Below are positions 22,325 through 30,276 of a stretch of DNA of 37,528 nt, piece after piece. The notes under the pieces were generated by a model. It was not told where the DNA came from. It saw only the letters and a program-made list of their open reading frames with translations, and did no database searches. The DNA lies in contig JAHFCO010000023.1 in assembly GCA_023249475.1 (NCBI GenBank), positions 1 through 37,528 on the forward strand, written 5' to 3'. The position numbers and the translations under genes were made by a program. Origin of the DNA: Bacillota bacterium. GTDB lineage: Bacteria; Bacillota_I; Bacilli_A; Erysipelotrichales; Erysipelotrichaceae. The number at the start of each line of letters is the position of its first letter. Position 1 is the stretch's first letter.

Positions 22325-23242
22325 TCATCTTCTTTTTTCTTTGGCGCGTTTGTCGTTCATCGCTTTCATGTCGGCCGCCGTGATCCGCGTCAGGTTGTTT
22401 TCCTTGGCGTAATCGACACAACCTTGTAATACGGTTTTCAGAAAAACGCGCGGCACTTTCGTCAACATCGCGCAGGCTTCGTTTTCAAATTGAACGGTGG
22501 GGTCGATCCGGTTCGCCGCATAGACGACCCCGGTCAAATCCGCTTCTTTCGCGGCCGGCACTTTCATCGCGATCGGGCGGCGGAAGCGTGTGTACCAGAA
22601 GTTGGTCGAATCGCGATAGCCGTAGTCGACCGGGACGCGGGGGAAGGAGGATGCCTTCACGCCATCGACGATGGCATCGTAGTAGCGGTCCTGCATCAGG
22701 ATTTTGTCGACTTTCAGAATGAAGTGCGCACCGAACTTACTCGTGATCCCGTTGAAATCGTGATAAGGAGCCGGATAACCATCCAATTCCCCGGCCGTGT
22801 CGTTCTCGGCATGGTCGAGATGGCGCAGCCATGTGCATTCCATCACCTGGTAGGCTTCATCGACGATTTTCGGTCGAGGCCCGTCTTGACAGAGCCCGTC
22901 GACCAAGGTGAAGCGGCAATCCGCCATTTTTTCCTTGGAGGTTTCCCCCGGGAATCCTAAGCGGACGGCTTCTTTAAAGAATTTCTTGGAGTCCGGTATG
23001 AAATTGAGCGAACATTTTCCGTACTTCAGGAGGTTTTGGGCCGTGTTGGAACTGTTGCGGCATTCCAGCAGCATCGTGTATTCCGAGCGACCGGCGACAT
23101 AATAGGGGAAACAGAGGGAGTAGGAACCAAGGCTGGTGCTTTGGTCATCGGTCAATGTTCCGACCAGGACGGTCGGCATCGGATAGAACGCAGAAGTTTG
23201 GTAAAAATTGTCGACGATGCGAAGGTCTTTGAAATTCGGCAT
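22325..23242 (-). CDS. Flavin-reductase-like (FMN-binding split-barrel) protein
   Basis: 305-residue protein. The N-terminal half looks like a flavin-reductase-like split barrel (AFYPMPTVLVGTLT, a stretch including SLGSYSLCFPYYV, and the strand CSLNFI), which binds FMN or reduces flavins. The C-terminal half holds no motif I can name. The start at 23242 (MPNFKDLR, after AGGGGAAACATC) is preferred over an ATG at 23314 that would overlap the upstream Nif3 gene. It lies 31 bases downstream of Nif3 on the same strand. Family assignment is moderate; substrate unknown. Confidence 0.6.
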   Translation of the reverse strand: MPNFKDLRIVDNFYQTSAFYPMPTVLVGTLTDDQSTSLGSYSLCFPYYVAGRSEYTMLLECRNSSNTAQNLLKYGKCSLNFIPDSKKFFKEAVRLGFPGETSKEKMADCRFTLVDGLCQDGPRPKIVDEAYQVMECTWLRHLDHAENDTAGELDGYPAPYHDFNGITSKFGAHFILKVDKILMQDRYYDAIVDGVKASSFPRVPVDYGYRDSTNFWYTRFRRPIAMKVPAAKEADLTGVVYAANRIDPTVQFENEACAMLTKVPRVFLKTVLQGCVDYAKENNLTRITAADMKAMNDKRAKEKRR

Positions 23243-23273
23243 GATGTTTCCCCTGTTTCGATGGTTGGTCGCG

Positions 23274-24062
23274 CTAGATCGCGTTGACAGTATGGAAATC
23301 GAAGCCGGAGTCAAGGAACTTGGTTTCGACGTGTGGGAATGCGCCGTTTAGGTAGTCTGCCATCTTGATCATCCCCGGGATTTCACAGGTCGGATGATGG
23401 ACGATGATCATCGGGATTCTGAAATCGACGCAATATTGGCCTTGGACCCAATTGGTCTTGCCGTCGTCGCTGACGACCACGCATCCCGCCCCCTCTTTGA
23501 TCATCGCGAAGACATCCGTGGCGGCGCCGGTTCCGATCGCCAGGGAATCCACGAGTTGTGTCGGATCCCCGAGGATCGTGACGGAATCCTGCCCAAACGG
23601 CTTGATCCCGTTTGCGATTCGCGAAGCGACTTCCAAAACGGTCAACGGTTCGAAATGCGCAAAGGAATTATAAGATGAAGTCACCCTCGTTTCGAAGGGA
23701 AGATCGATGATCTTCGCCCAAGTGTCCGCGACCCCGTAGACCGGGATCCGATCCCATACGTCGTGGCATCGATAAACACAGATCTTGTGTTGCTTCAACA
23801 ATTTCATTTTGATGCAACGCGCTTCAAGGATCGCCTTGCGCTGCGCGGTCGATTCTTCATAGAAACAATTCTCGTGGCTGATGATGAAGTTGATGCCTAG
23901 ATCGATCGCGGTTTGGATCGCCGACATGGTCGCGACCCAGCAGACCCCGACCTTGACGACTTCCAGTGACGGATCGCCAAACAGGACGACATCCCTTGTC
24001 TGGTCGAAATCCACCCATCTTCGGTTCGTATTCAAAACATCGATGATTTCTTGTGCTTTCAT
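23274..24062 (-). CDS. Nif3-like dinuclear metal-centre protein (DUF34)
   Basis: 262-residue member of the NIF3/YbgI/YqfO family, a ring-forming metal-binding hydrolase proposed to act on GTP cyclohydrolase-like or nucleotide substrates. Metal-ligand segments are visible: NFIISHENCFYE (His-Glu in place of the usual HHP), YRCHDVWDRI, and the C-terminal MIIVHHPTCEIPG. GGAGGACACC precedes the ATG, and a -10 TATAAT lies at 24089-24094 on the minus strand. The stop is TAG. It is the first gene of a pair with the flavin-reductase-like gene. Confidence 0.82.
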   Translation of the reverse strand: MKAQEIIDVLNTNRRWVDFDQTRDVVLFGDPSLEVVKVGVCWVATMSAIQTAIDLGINFIISHENCFYEESTAQRKAILEARCIKMKLLKQHKICVYRCHDVWDRIPVYGVADTWAKIIDLPFETRVTSSYNSFAHFEPLTVLEVASRIANGIKPFGQDSVTILGDPTQLVDSLAIGTGAATDVFAMIKEGAGCVVVSDDGKTNWVQGQYCVDFRIPMIIVHHPTCEIPGMIKMADYLNGAFPHVETKFLDSGFDFHTVNAI

Positions 24063-24154
24063 GGTGTCCTCCGAACTTCTCTACCTGCATTATAGCGAAT
24101 CCATGTCAAAATTACAGGACTTATGGAAGGAAAACGAAGTTCGAAGTGGTTTGG

Positions 24155-24183
24155 TTGACAACGGGGGTTCGCTTTCGTAAAGT
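24155..24183 (+). promoter_or_regulatory. Promoter of the DUF3159-like gene
   Basis: -35 TTGACA (24155-24160), 17-base spacer, -10 TAAAGT (24178-24183). Confidence 0.72.
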
Positions 24184-24215
24184 AGACTCAATGAAACAAA
24201 GGAAGAGGGATCGAT

Positions 24216-24887
24216 ATGGCGTCGAAGGGGAAAGAAATCCTAGAAGAACTTAGATCCGTGTTTTTAGGGAAAACGTTGGATGCGATCCTGCCGCCACTAC
24301 TCTTTGCGATCGTCAACGGGATCTTCGGATTGCCCTATGCCATCCTTACCTCGATCATTCTTTCGCTGTCCTTCGGCATCCTGCGGATTTTGCGCAAGCA
24401 GAATTGGATCTATGCCTTTGGAGGCTTGGTGACGATCACCCTGGCCGCTTCCTTCGCCTATCTCGCGAACAACGCCGCCAACTACTTCATCCCGGGGATC
24501 GTCAGTAACGCCTTCATCCTCTTGGTGACGCTGGTTACACTCGTGTTGGATAAACCCCTTGCCGCCTATGCTTCCCATTTAACCCGCGGGTGGCGTCTGG
24601 ATTGGTTTTGGCGCAAAGATATCAAACCCGCCTACCGCGAGGTGACATGGCTTTGGACCCTGTTTTTCGCTTTACGTACCACGATCCAAGTCACGCTGTT
24701 TCTCAGTGACAACGTCGACCGACTGGTCTGGGCGAATACACTGATGGGCTTGCCGGTCACAACCTTGGTTTTGGTTTCCAGTTATGTGTATGGAATATGG
24801 CGCTTGCGAAAGCTGAAGGGTCCGGGGATCGAGGAGTATATCGCAGGGAAGACGCCGCCCTACAAAGGACAAACACGCGGTTTCTAG
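24216..24887 (+). CDS. DUF3159-like integral membrane protein
   Basis: 223-residue membrane protein with about five to six hydrophobic helices. Its FGLPYAILTSIILSLSFGILR block and the late WTLFFALRTTIQVTLFL block fit the DUF3159 family, whose function is unknown. AGAGGGATCGAT precedes the ATG. It is a single gene with its own strong promoter and a terminator that overlaps its TAG stop. Confidence 0.72.
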   Translation: MASKGKEILEELRSVFLGKTLDAILPPLLFAIVNGIFGLPYAILTSIILSLSFGILRILRKQNWIYAFGGLVTITLAASFAYLANNAANYFIPGIVSNAFILLVTLVTLVLDKPLAAYASHLTRGWRLDWFWRKDIKPAYREVTWLWTLFFALRTTIQVTLFLSDNVDRLVWANTLMGLPVTTLVLVSSYVYGIWRLRKLKGPGIEEYIAGKTPPYKGQTRGF

Positions 24888-24904
24888 TCGAATCGCGTTT
24901 TTTT
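24875..24904 (+). terminator. Terminator after the DUF3159-like gene
   Basis: ACGCGGTTT pairs with GAATCGCGT (two G-U pairs), loop CTAGTC, followed by a seven-T tract. Confidence 0.75.
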
Positions 24905-24935
24905 ATGAAAATATCGTAAACACGGTAGAAACGGA

Positions 24936-24964
24936 TTAAAACCAACGAAAACAAGTGATATACT
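24936..24964 (+). promoter_or_regulatory. Promoter of the formate/nitrite transporter
   Basis: -35 TTAAAA (24936-24941), 17-base spacer, -10 TATACT (24959-24964). Confidence 0.6.
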
Positions 24965-25008
24965 TAGGACGCGCCAAATGGCGGACAATGAATCGACGGA
25001 GTAAAACG

Positions 25009-25869
25009 ATGAACACAAACCAATACCTGACCCCTGAAGAAATCACCGAAGTGACGATCCAGGTCGGAATCAAGAAGACGAAAGCCTCTACCCTTAATCT
25101 ATTCATCCTTGGCCTTTTGGCCGGGGTTTTTATCGCCTTTGCCTCGGAAGGTTCCAACATGGCGGCGTTCAATCTCTTCGCCAAACCCGAAACCTACGGT
25201 TTGGGGAAAGCGTTGGCCGGAGCGATTTTCGGTACCGGCTTGATGTTGGTCGTCATCGCCGGCGGCGAACTGTTTACCGGCAACACCTTGATCTTGGCGG
25301 GCGTGTTGGACAAAAGGATCAGTTTGAAGGCGATGTTGCGCAACTGGGTCATCGTCTATCTCGGCAATCTCGTCGGATCCCTTTTGATCGCCTACATGAT
25401 GAATCAATCCGGTTTGTTCAGCAGCGGAGCGGACATGCTTGGCGGGGTCACCATCAAGATCGCGACCTTCAAGGTCGGACTTGCGTTCATGCCGGCGTTC
25501 TATCTTGGCATCATGTGCAATTGGCTCGTTTGTCTGGCGGTGTGGATGGCCTATGGTGCGAAAGACATGTCCGGGAAAATCCTGGCGATCTTCTTTCCCA
25601 TTTGGTTGTTCATCACGTCGGGGTTCGAGCATAGCATCGCCAACATGTACTACATCCCGGCCGGCATCTTCGCGAAGGCGAACCCGGCGTTGGTCGCGGC
25701 CGCGTCCCAATTGGGTGTGACCGCCGAGAAACTCTCTCATTTGAACTGGTCGACCTTCTTCATCAACAATCTGATTCCCGTGACCTTGGGCAACATCGTC
25801 GGCGGGGGCTTGTTCGTGGGGGGCGTCTATTGGTTCGTCTACATTAAAAACAATAAGAAACCGGTTTGA
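25009..25869 (+). CDS. Formate/nitrite transporter (FNT family, FocA/NirC)
   Basis: Pentameric membrane channel that moves formate, nitrite or similar small anions. It has 286 residues and six helices. Family marks are the N-terminal amphipathic segment, the FASEGSNMAAFN loop, GGELFTGN (omega-loop side), GIMCNWLVCLAVWMA with the conserved Asn-Trp, and FFPIWLFITSGFEHSIANMYYIP, where the His that gates the pore lies in GFEHSIANM. The ATG at 25009 follows CGGAG by seven bases; upstream ATGs lie at the promoter. In a fermentative organism formate export is the likely role. No pflB or focA partner is nearby; YbaK follows 10 bases later. Confidence 0.92.
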   Translation: MNTNQYLTPEEITEVTIQVGIKKTKASTLNLFILGLLAGVFIAFASEGSNMAAFNLFAKPETYGLGKALAGAIFGTGLMLVVIAGGELFTGNTLILAGVLDKRISLKAMLRNWVIVYLGNLVGSLLIAYMMNQSGLFSSGADMLGGVTIKIATFKVGLAFMPAFYLGIMCNWLVCLAVWMAYGAKDMSGKILAIFFPIWLFITSGFEHSIANMYYIPAGIFAKANPALVAAASQLGVTAEKLSHLNWSTFFINNLIPVTLGNIVGGGLFVGGVYWFVYIKNNKKPV

Positions 25870-25879
25870 TCGATCCAGT

Positions 25880-26356
25880 ATGGAAAAGACGAACGCCCTT
25901 CGCGCCCTGGATAAAGCGCAACTCCACTATCGTCTCTATCATTATGAATCCGATGGGGAAGCATTGGACGCCCTTTCGGTTGCGAATGCGATCCAGCAAG
26001 ACCCGCTCAAACTCTACAAGACATTGATCGTCAGGGGTTCATCGAAGACCCATTATGTTTTGATCATCAATGCGAAGGATGAAATCGACCTCAAGAAATC
26101 CGCGGCGCTTCTTCACGAGAAAAGCATCGCATTGATTCCTGTCAACGACCTGCTCCCCTTGACCGGCTATGTCCGGGGAGGCTGCAGTCCGATCGGGATG
26201 AAGAAGTCATTTACGACGGTATTCGACCAATCCGTCCTCGACCAAGATTCGCTGATCGTATCCGCCGGCAGGATCGGACTCCAGATGGAAATCGACCGGA
26301 AAACCTTGGTGGAGTTTGTAAAAGGGAAGATCGGCGAGATAAGCCAAAAGGGATGA
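25880..26356 (+). CDS. ybaK: YbaK/EbsC-family aminoacyl-tRNA deacylase
   Basis: 158-residue trans-editing enzyme that hydrolyses Cys-tRNA(Pro) and similar mischarged tRNAs. Characteristic blocks: PLKLYKTLIVRG with the conserved Lys, LIINAKDEIDLKK, and GYVRGGCSPIGMKK, which contains the conserved GGxSP-like loop. There is no clear ribosome binding site, and it begins 10 bases after the transporter stop, so it is probably expressed by coupling. Confidence 0.9.
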   Translation: MEKTNALRALDKAQLHYRLYHYESDGEALDALSVANAIQQDPLKLYKTLIVRGSSKTHYVLIINAKDEIDLKKSAALLHEKSIALIPVNDLLPLTGYVRGGCSPIGMKKSFTTVFDQSVLDQDSLIVSAGRIGLQMEIDRKTLVEFVKGKIGEISQKG

Positions 26357-26383
26357 TACCAAGCGGATCGGAAAGGGAGAAGA

Positions 26384-26929
26384 ATGCGATACATCGCCTT
26401 GTTGCGCGGCATCAATGTCGGAGGAAACAATAAGATCGCCATGAGCGAATTGAAACGGTGTTTTCAAGAAGCCGGTTTTTCGCATGTGGAAACCTACATC
26501 AATAGCGGGAATGTGTTGTTTGATTGCGATCAATTTGATGAATCGACACTACAGAAAATGTGCGAAACGTCGATCGAAGATCACTTCGGGTTCTCGGTCG
26601 CGGTCGCTCTGGTCAAAACGGATTCGTTACGGAACATGTTGGCGAAGGCGCCGGAATGGTGGGGGAAAGATCCATCATCCAAACATAATGCGATCTTCGT
26701 CATCCAACCTTACTCGGCTCAAGAAATCGTGGAAGAAGTCGGGCAAATCAAGCCCGACTATGAGAAAGTCCAAGCGGTGGATTCCATGATTTTTTGGTCG
26801 GCTCCCATCGAAACGTTCTCGAAGACGCGATGGGCGAAAATCGTCGGTACGAAGGCGTATCATAAAATCACGATCCGAAACGCAAACACAGCTTTGAAAT
26901 TACTGCAACTTACACATCCTCTTAAGTGA
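26384..26929 (+). CDS. DUF1697 family protein
   Basis: 181-residue protein with the hallmark DUF1697 start MRYIALLRGINVGGNN, then ELKRCFQEAGF, VETYINSGNVLF, and the closing TRWAKIVGTKAYHKITIRNANT. The family is a ferredoxin-like fold of unknown function, widespread in Gram-positive bacteria. GGGAG lies just before the ATG. Gap of 27 bases after YbaK suggests the same transcript. Confidence 0.93.
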   Translation: MRYIALLRGINVGGNNKIAMSELKRCFQEAGFSHVETYINSGNVLFDCDQFDESTLQKMCETSIEDHFGFSVAVALVKTDSLRNMLAKAPEWWGKDPSSKHNAIFVIQPYSAQEIVEEVGQIKPDYEKVQAVDSMIFWSAPIETFSKTRWAKIVGTKAYHKITIRNANTALKLLQLTHPLK

Positions 26930-27209
26930 TGATCGAAGCATCGCATCGTGATTCTGATCAGTTTCGGTCGATAAAAAACAGGAGGGAAAGTCAATCCGTA
27001 AACAGGGTGAAGGATGCAACCTCTGATTAGCCCATCGACCTGCGATTCGTGAAGATTAACGATCCTGAAACGAACGATTCAAGAGGTTATGCCGCGCTTG
27101 TTTACGTGCACGCATTCAAACCGTCGACACGGGTTTTCGCGATAAGATGCAGGGACTTAGGAAGGTTGGTTTACGCTAGGTTTAAAAAGTGAAATCTTTG
27201 TAAAACAAT
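26930..27209. other. Intergenic stretch without a recognisable gene
   Basis: About 280 bases with no convincing coding frame, tRNA or terminator. An AGGAGGGA run near 26981 resembles a ribosome binding site, but no start codon lies at the right distance; AAGAGG before the ATG at 27089 would give only 18 codons. It may be the leftover of a gene, or leader DNA of the dextran locus. Confidence 0.5.
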
Positions 27210-27240
27210 ACTTGCTTCGACGAAGAAAGTATGTTATTGT
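27210..27240 (+). promoter_or_regulatory. Promoter of the dextran locus with inverted-repeat operator
   Basis: -35 TTGCTT (27212-27217), 17-base spacer, -10 TATTGT (27235-27240). Arms ACTTGCTTCG (27210-27219) and CGAAGAAAGT (27221-27230) match in nine of ten positions around a single A, spanning the -35 and most of the spacer. The ROK protein of the locus is the obvious candidate to bind it. Confidence 0.72.
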
Positions 27241-27260
27241 GTGATTACAAGGAGGGTTAT

Positions 27261-28493
27261 ATGACTCTAAAGAAACTATTGGTTGGTTTGTTTTCGCTCT
27301 TGTTGGTCGCAGGACTTGCAGGATGCAAAGCCGATCCCAAGCCGGTAAGTGGCAAAGTACTGTTTTGGCACACTTATAGCGAAGGTGAAGAAGCGTTATT
27401 CCTAGAAGAAGTTGTTCCACTGTTCAACGAAGCATATCCTGAGATCGAAATCGAATCGGTCAGGATGCCTTATGACGGTTTGAAACAACAAGTCATCACC
27501 GCATATACAGGTAACGTAGCGCCTGATGTGATGCGTATGGACATCGTTTGGGTTCCTGAGTTTGCCAAACAAGGCATCCTCGAAGAAGTGAGCGCATTTG
27601 ACGAATTTAGCGATTTGAAGGATAATTTCTTTGCTGGTTCGTTGTCTACCAATTTCTATAATGGTAAATATTATGGTCTGCCTTTGAACACCAACACCAA
27701 AGTCGCCGTCTACAGTAAAGCGGTTCTTGCCGAACTTGGAATGACGGAAGCGCCTGCGACGTGGGATGAAATGATTGCCTTGGCACGCACGCTCAAAGCT
27801 TCGGATGATCGTTGGGGTCTCACTCCCCAAGGGTTTGGTCCGTGGGGATTCCTGCCTTACTTCTGGACATTGGGCGGTAAAGTAACGGATGATGAATACA
27901 GTGTCGCGACTGGATATCTCAACAGTGCCGACAGCATCGCCGCCGTCCAACAATTGTACGATTACTATAAAGAAGGATTGATCGGTCCTGCGATGTTTGG
28001 CGAACAACCGGACGCATGGGGCGGAATGGCCGGCGGTAATTACTTGTGGATCGATGACGGCCCGTGGTATTTCTCGATCATCGGACAAACCGCCATCGAC
28101 AGTACGATCGTTTCCACGATCCCTGAAGGAAAGGGCGGAAGCGTTTCCGTCGTCGGCGGGGAAGACTTGGTCATGTTTAACAAGAGTGAAAACAAAGATG
28201 CTTCCTGGACGTTCATGCAGTTCATGATGACGGATGAAGTCCAAAAAATCATGGCCAAGACCGGCATGATTCCTGTCACGCAGAGTGCTGCCGACTCGCT
28301 GACCGATGTACCGGCGTATGTCGCCACCTATATCGAACAGCTCAAGACGGCTCAACCGAGAACACCGAGCGCCAGTTGGGGTTCGATTGAACAAGTTCTA
28401 TCATTGGCGATCGAAAGTGTATTCAGAGATGAAAAGACCGTCACTGAAGCCTTGAACGATGCCGCGACTGAAATCGACGCGTTATTGAAGTAA
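27261..28493 (+). CDS. Sugar-binding lipoprotein of an ABC importer (isomaltooligosaccharide-type)
   Basis: Extracytoplasmic solute-binding protein (family 1, MalE/MsmE type) of 410 residues. Signal peptide ends in lipobox LAGC near residue 22; the mature protein begins with VLFWHTYSEGEE, typical of the family, and has PDVMRMDIVWVPEFA and the KVAVYSKAVLAELG segment. AAGGAGGG at 27249-27256 gives the ATG. It leads a seven-gene operon with GH66 and GH13 alpha-1,6-active enzymes, so isomaltooligosaccharides are the likely ligand. A hairpin separates it from the permease genes, which probably raises its expression relative to theirs. Confidence 0.9.
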   Translation: MTLKKLLVGLFSLLLVAGLAGCKADPKPVSGKVLFWHTYSEGEEALFLEEVVPLFNEAYPEIEIESVRMPYDGLKQQVITAYTGNVAPDVMRMDIVWVPEFAKQGILEEVSAFDEFSDLKDNFFAGSLSTNFYNGKYYGLPLNTNTKVAVYSKAVLAELGMTEAPATWDEMIALARTLKASDDRWGLTPQGFGPWGFLPYFWTLGGKVTDDEYSVATGYLNSADSIAAVQQLYDYYKEGLIGPAMFGEQPDAWGGMAGGNYLWIDDGPWYFSIIGQTAIDSTIVSTIPEGKGGSVSVVGGEDLVMFNKSENKDASWTFMQFMMTDEVQKIMAKTGMIPVTQSAADSLTDVPAYVATYIEQLKTAQPRTPSASWGSIEQVLSLAIESVFRDEKTVTEALNDAATEIDALLK

Positions 28494-28507
28494 GTTGATC
28501 GTATCTT

Positions 28508-28529
28508 GAAAGACCCTCGTGGTCTTTTC
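28508..28529 (+). terminator. Intra-operon hairpin (leaky terminator or mRNA stabiliser)
   Basis: AAAGACC, loop CTCGT, GGTCTTT, then TCT; the T tract is short. It sits between the binding-protein stop and the ribosome binding site of the first permease. Confidence 0.6.
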
Positions 28530-28546
28530 TAAAAGCGGGAGGCAAA

Positions 28547-29455
28547 ATGAAGAAATCTCTAAAATATAAATATCGTAATGAATTAGAGGTGTTACCCTTT
28601 TTGCTTCCCGGTTTCATTCTTCTCTTGATCTTCATTTTCTATCCGATCGCCAAGAATTTCTACATGAGCTTATCCGACTATAATATTTTCCTGGATAAGA
28701 TGAATACGTTCACCGGCATCGACAATTATATCCGTGTTTTCAAAGACAAGATGTTCTGGGACGCCTTTATCAATACGGCTGCGTATGCGGCCGTAACAAT
28801 ACTGCCTCAAATGGCCATCGGGTTGATCCTGGCCATCATCATCAATACGAAGATCAAAGGATCCTTCCTGTTCAGAATCCTTTTCTATATCCCTGTCATC
28901 ACGAGTTGGCTTATCGTTTCATTGATCTTCAGATATCTCTTCGAATCGGGGGATGCCGGCTTGATCAACTATCTGTTACTTAAGGCGAATCTCATCCAAA
29001 CCTCGATCTCCTGGTTTTCGAATCGATGGACGGCCAACGCCGTCATATGGATTTTGGCGGTATGGAAAGGCATCGGTTGGAACATGGTCGTGTTTCTGGC
29101 AGGTCTTCAAGGCATCGATCGATCCTATTACGAGGCGGCGGACATTGATGGCGCCAACATCATACAGAAAGTCAGGTTCATAACCATTCCTCTGTTAAAA
29201 CCGGTTACTTTCTTCATCATGACGAATCTGTTGGTCGGCTCCTTCAATGTCTTCACGCAAGTCTATGTCATGACCAACGGGGCCCCGATGGGCAGGACGC
29301 AAGTCCTGCTGTCCTACATGTATAAAGTCGCCTTCACCGACTTCCAAATCGGGTATTCCTCGGCGCTTTCCGTCGTCGTCGGCGTCTTCATCTTCATCCT
29401 GGCCATGGGTCAGCAGAAATTCCTGAACATGGGATATAAGGAGGGGCAACTATGA
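28547..29455 (+). CDS. Sugar ABC transporter permease, MalF/MsmF type
   Basis: Membrane subunit of 302 residues with six main hydrophobic helices. The N-terminus FLLPGFILLLIFIFYP is typical, and the EAA loop reads YYEAADIDGANIIQKVRFITIPLL at about residues 211-230. GGGAGG precedes the ATG. It overlaps the second permease by 4 bases. It works with the binding lipoprotein and an ATPase not present in this window, most likely a shared MsmK-type protein. Confidence 0.92.
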   Translation: MKKSLKYKYRNELEVLPFLLPGFILLLIFIFYPIAKNFYMSLSDYNIFLDKMNTFTGIDNYIRVFKDKMFWDAFINTAAYAAVTILPQMAIGLILAIIINTKIKGSFLFRILFYIPVITSWLIVSLIFRYLFESGDAGLINYLLLKANLIQTSISWFSNRWTANAVIWILAVWKGIGWNMVVFLAGLQGIDRSYYEAADIDGANIIQKVRFITIPLLKPVTFFIMTNLLVGSFNVFTQVYVMTNGAPMGRTQVLLSYMYKVAFTDFQIGYSSALSVVVGVFIFILAMGQQKFLNMGYKEGQL

Positions 29456-30273
29456 TCCGCAAAATTCTGATGTATCTTGTCCTAATCTTGTTTGCGATCT
29501 CGACGGCACTTCCGTTCATGTACATGATCGCCACGGCGATGACCCCCGATTCCTACATCATGCCCTATCCTCCGATCTTGATTCCCGCGACCCTTTATCT
29601 TGGTAATTTCATCGCCGCGCTGGCGTCGAACAACTTCCTGAAATACTTCATGAACTCGGTGTTCGTCTCGACGGTTTCGACCATCGCCGCCATGGTCGTA
29701 TCCTCGATGTCGGCCTATGCGTTCGCCAGGTTCAACTTCCGGTTCAAGGAGCAACTGTTTCGACTCTACCTGTTCAGTTTGATGATTCCCGGCTTGCTGA
29801 ACATCGTTCCTCAGTTCTTGTTCATCAATTCGATCGGCTTGGTCGACAGTTATGCCGGATTGATCTTGCTTTATGTCGGGGCGGGGATTGCCTACAACAC
29901 TTTCTTTTTGAGGGGCTTCTTCCAATCCATCCCGCGTGAAATCGAGGACAGCGCCATTATCGACGGTGCGGGGCGATTCACGATCTTCACCCGGATCATC
30001 CTGCCGTTGTCGAAACCGGCCTTGGGGACATTCGCGATCTTTGCCTTTACCGGGTTCTGGGACGAGTTCTCCAGCGCGTTGACCATCCTCAAGTCGGTCG
30101 ATATGCGGACCCTCCCGATCGCCATCCAGCTCTTCAGACAACAGCATGGAACCGATTGGGGATTGATTTTCGCAGCGACGCTGATCGCTTTGGTTCCGAT
30201 CATCATCTTCTTCGTCGTCTTCCAGAAACGCTTTATCAAAGGCGATTTCTTAAGCGGCTCAGTGAAAGGATAA
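29452..30273 (+). CDS. Sugar ABC transporter permease, MalG/MsmG type
   Basis: Second membrane subunit, 273 residues, six helices. Conserved EAA loop: EIEDSAIIDGAGRFTIF followed by RIILPLSKPALG. Start overlaps the first permease stop (ATGA), and AAGGAGG lies just upstream. It forms the heterodimeric channel with the MalF-type subunit. Confidence 0.92.
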   Translation: MIRKILMYLVLILFAISTALPFMYMIATAMTPDSYIMPYPPILIPATLYLGNFIAALASNNFLKYFMNSVFVSTVSTIAAMVVSSMSAYAFARFNFRFKEQLFRLYLFSLMIPGLLNIVPQFLFINSIGLVDSYAGLILLYVGAGIAYNTFFLRGFFQSIPREIEDSAIIDGAGRFTIFTRIILPLSKPALGTFAIFAFTGFWDEFSSALTILKSVDMRTLPIAIQLFRQQHGTDWGLIFAATLIALVPIIIFFVVFQKRFIKGDFLSGSVKG

Positions 30274-30276
30274 ACT

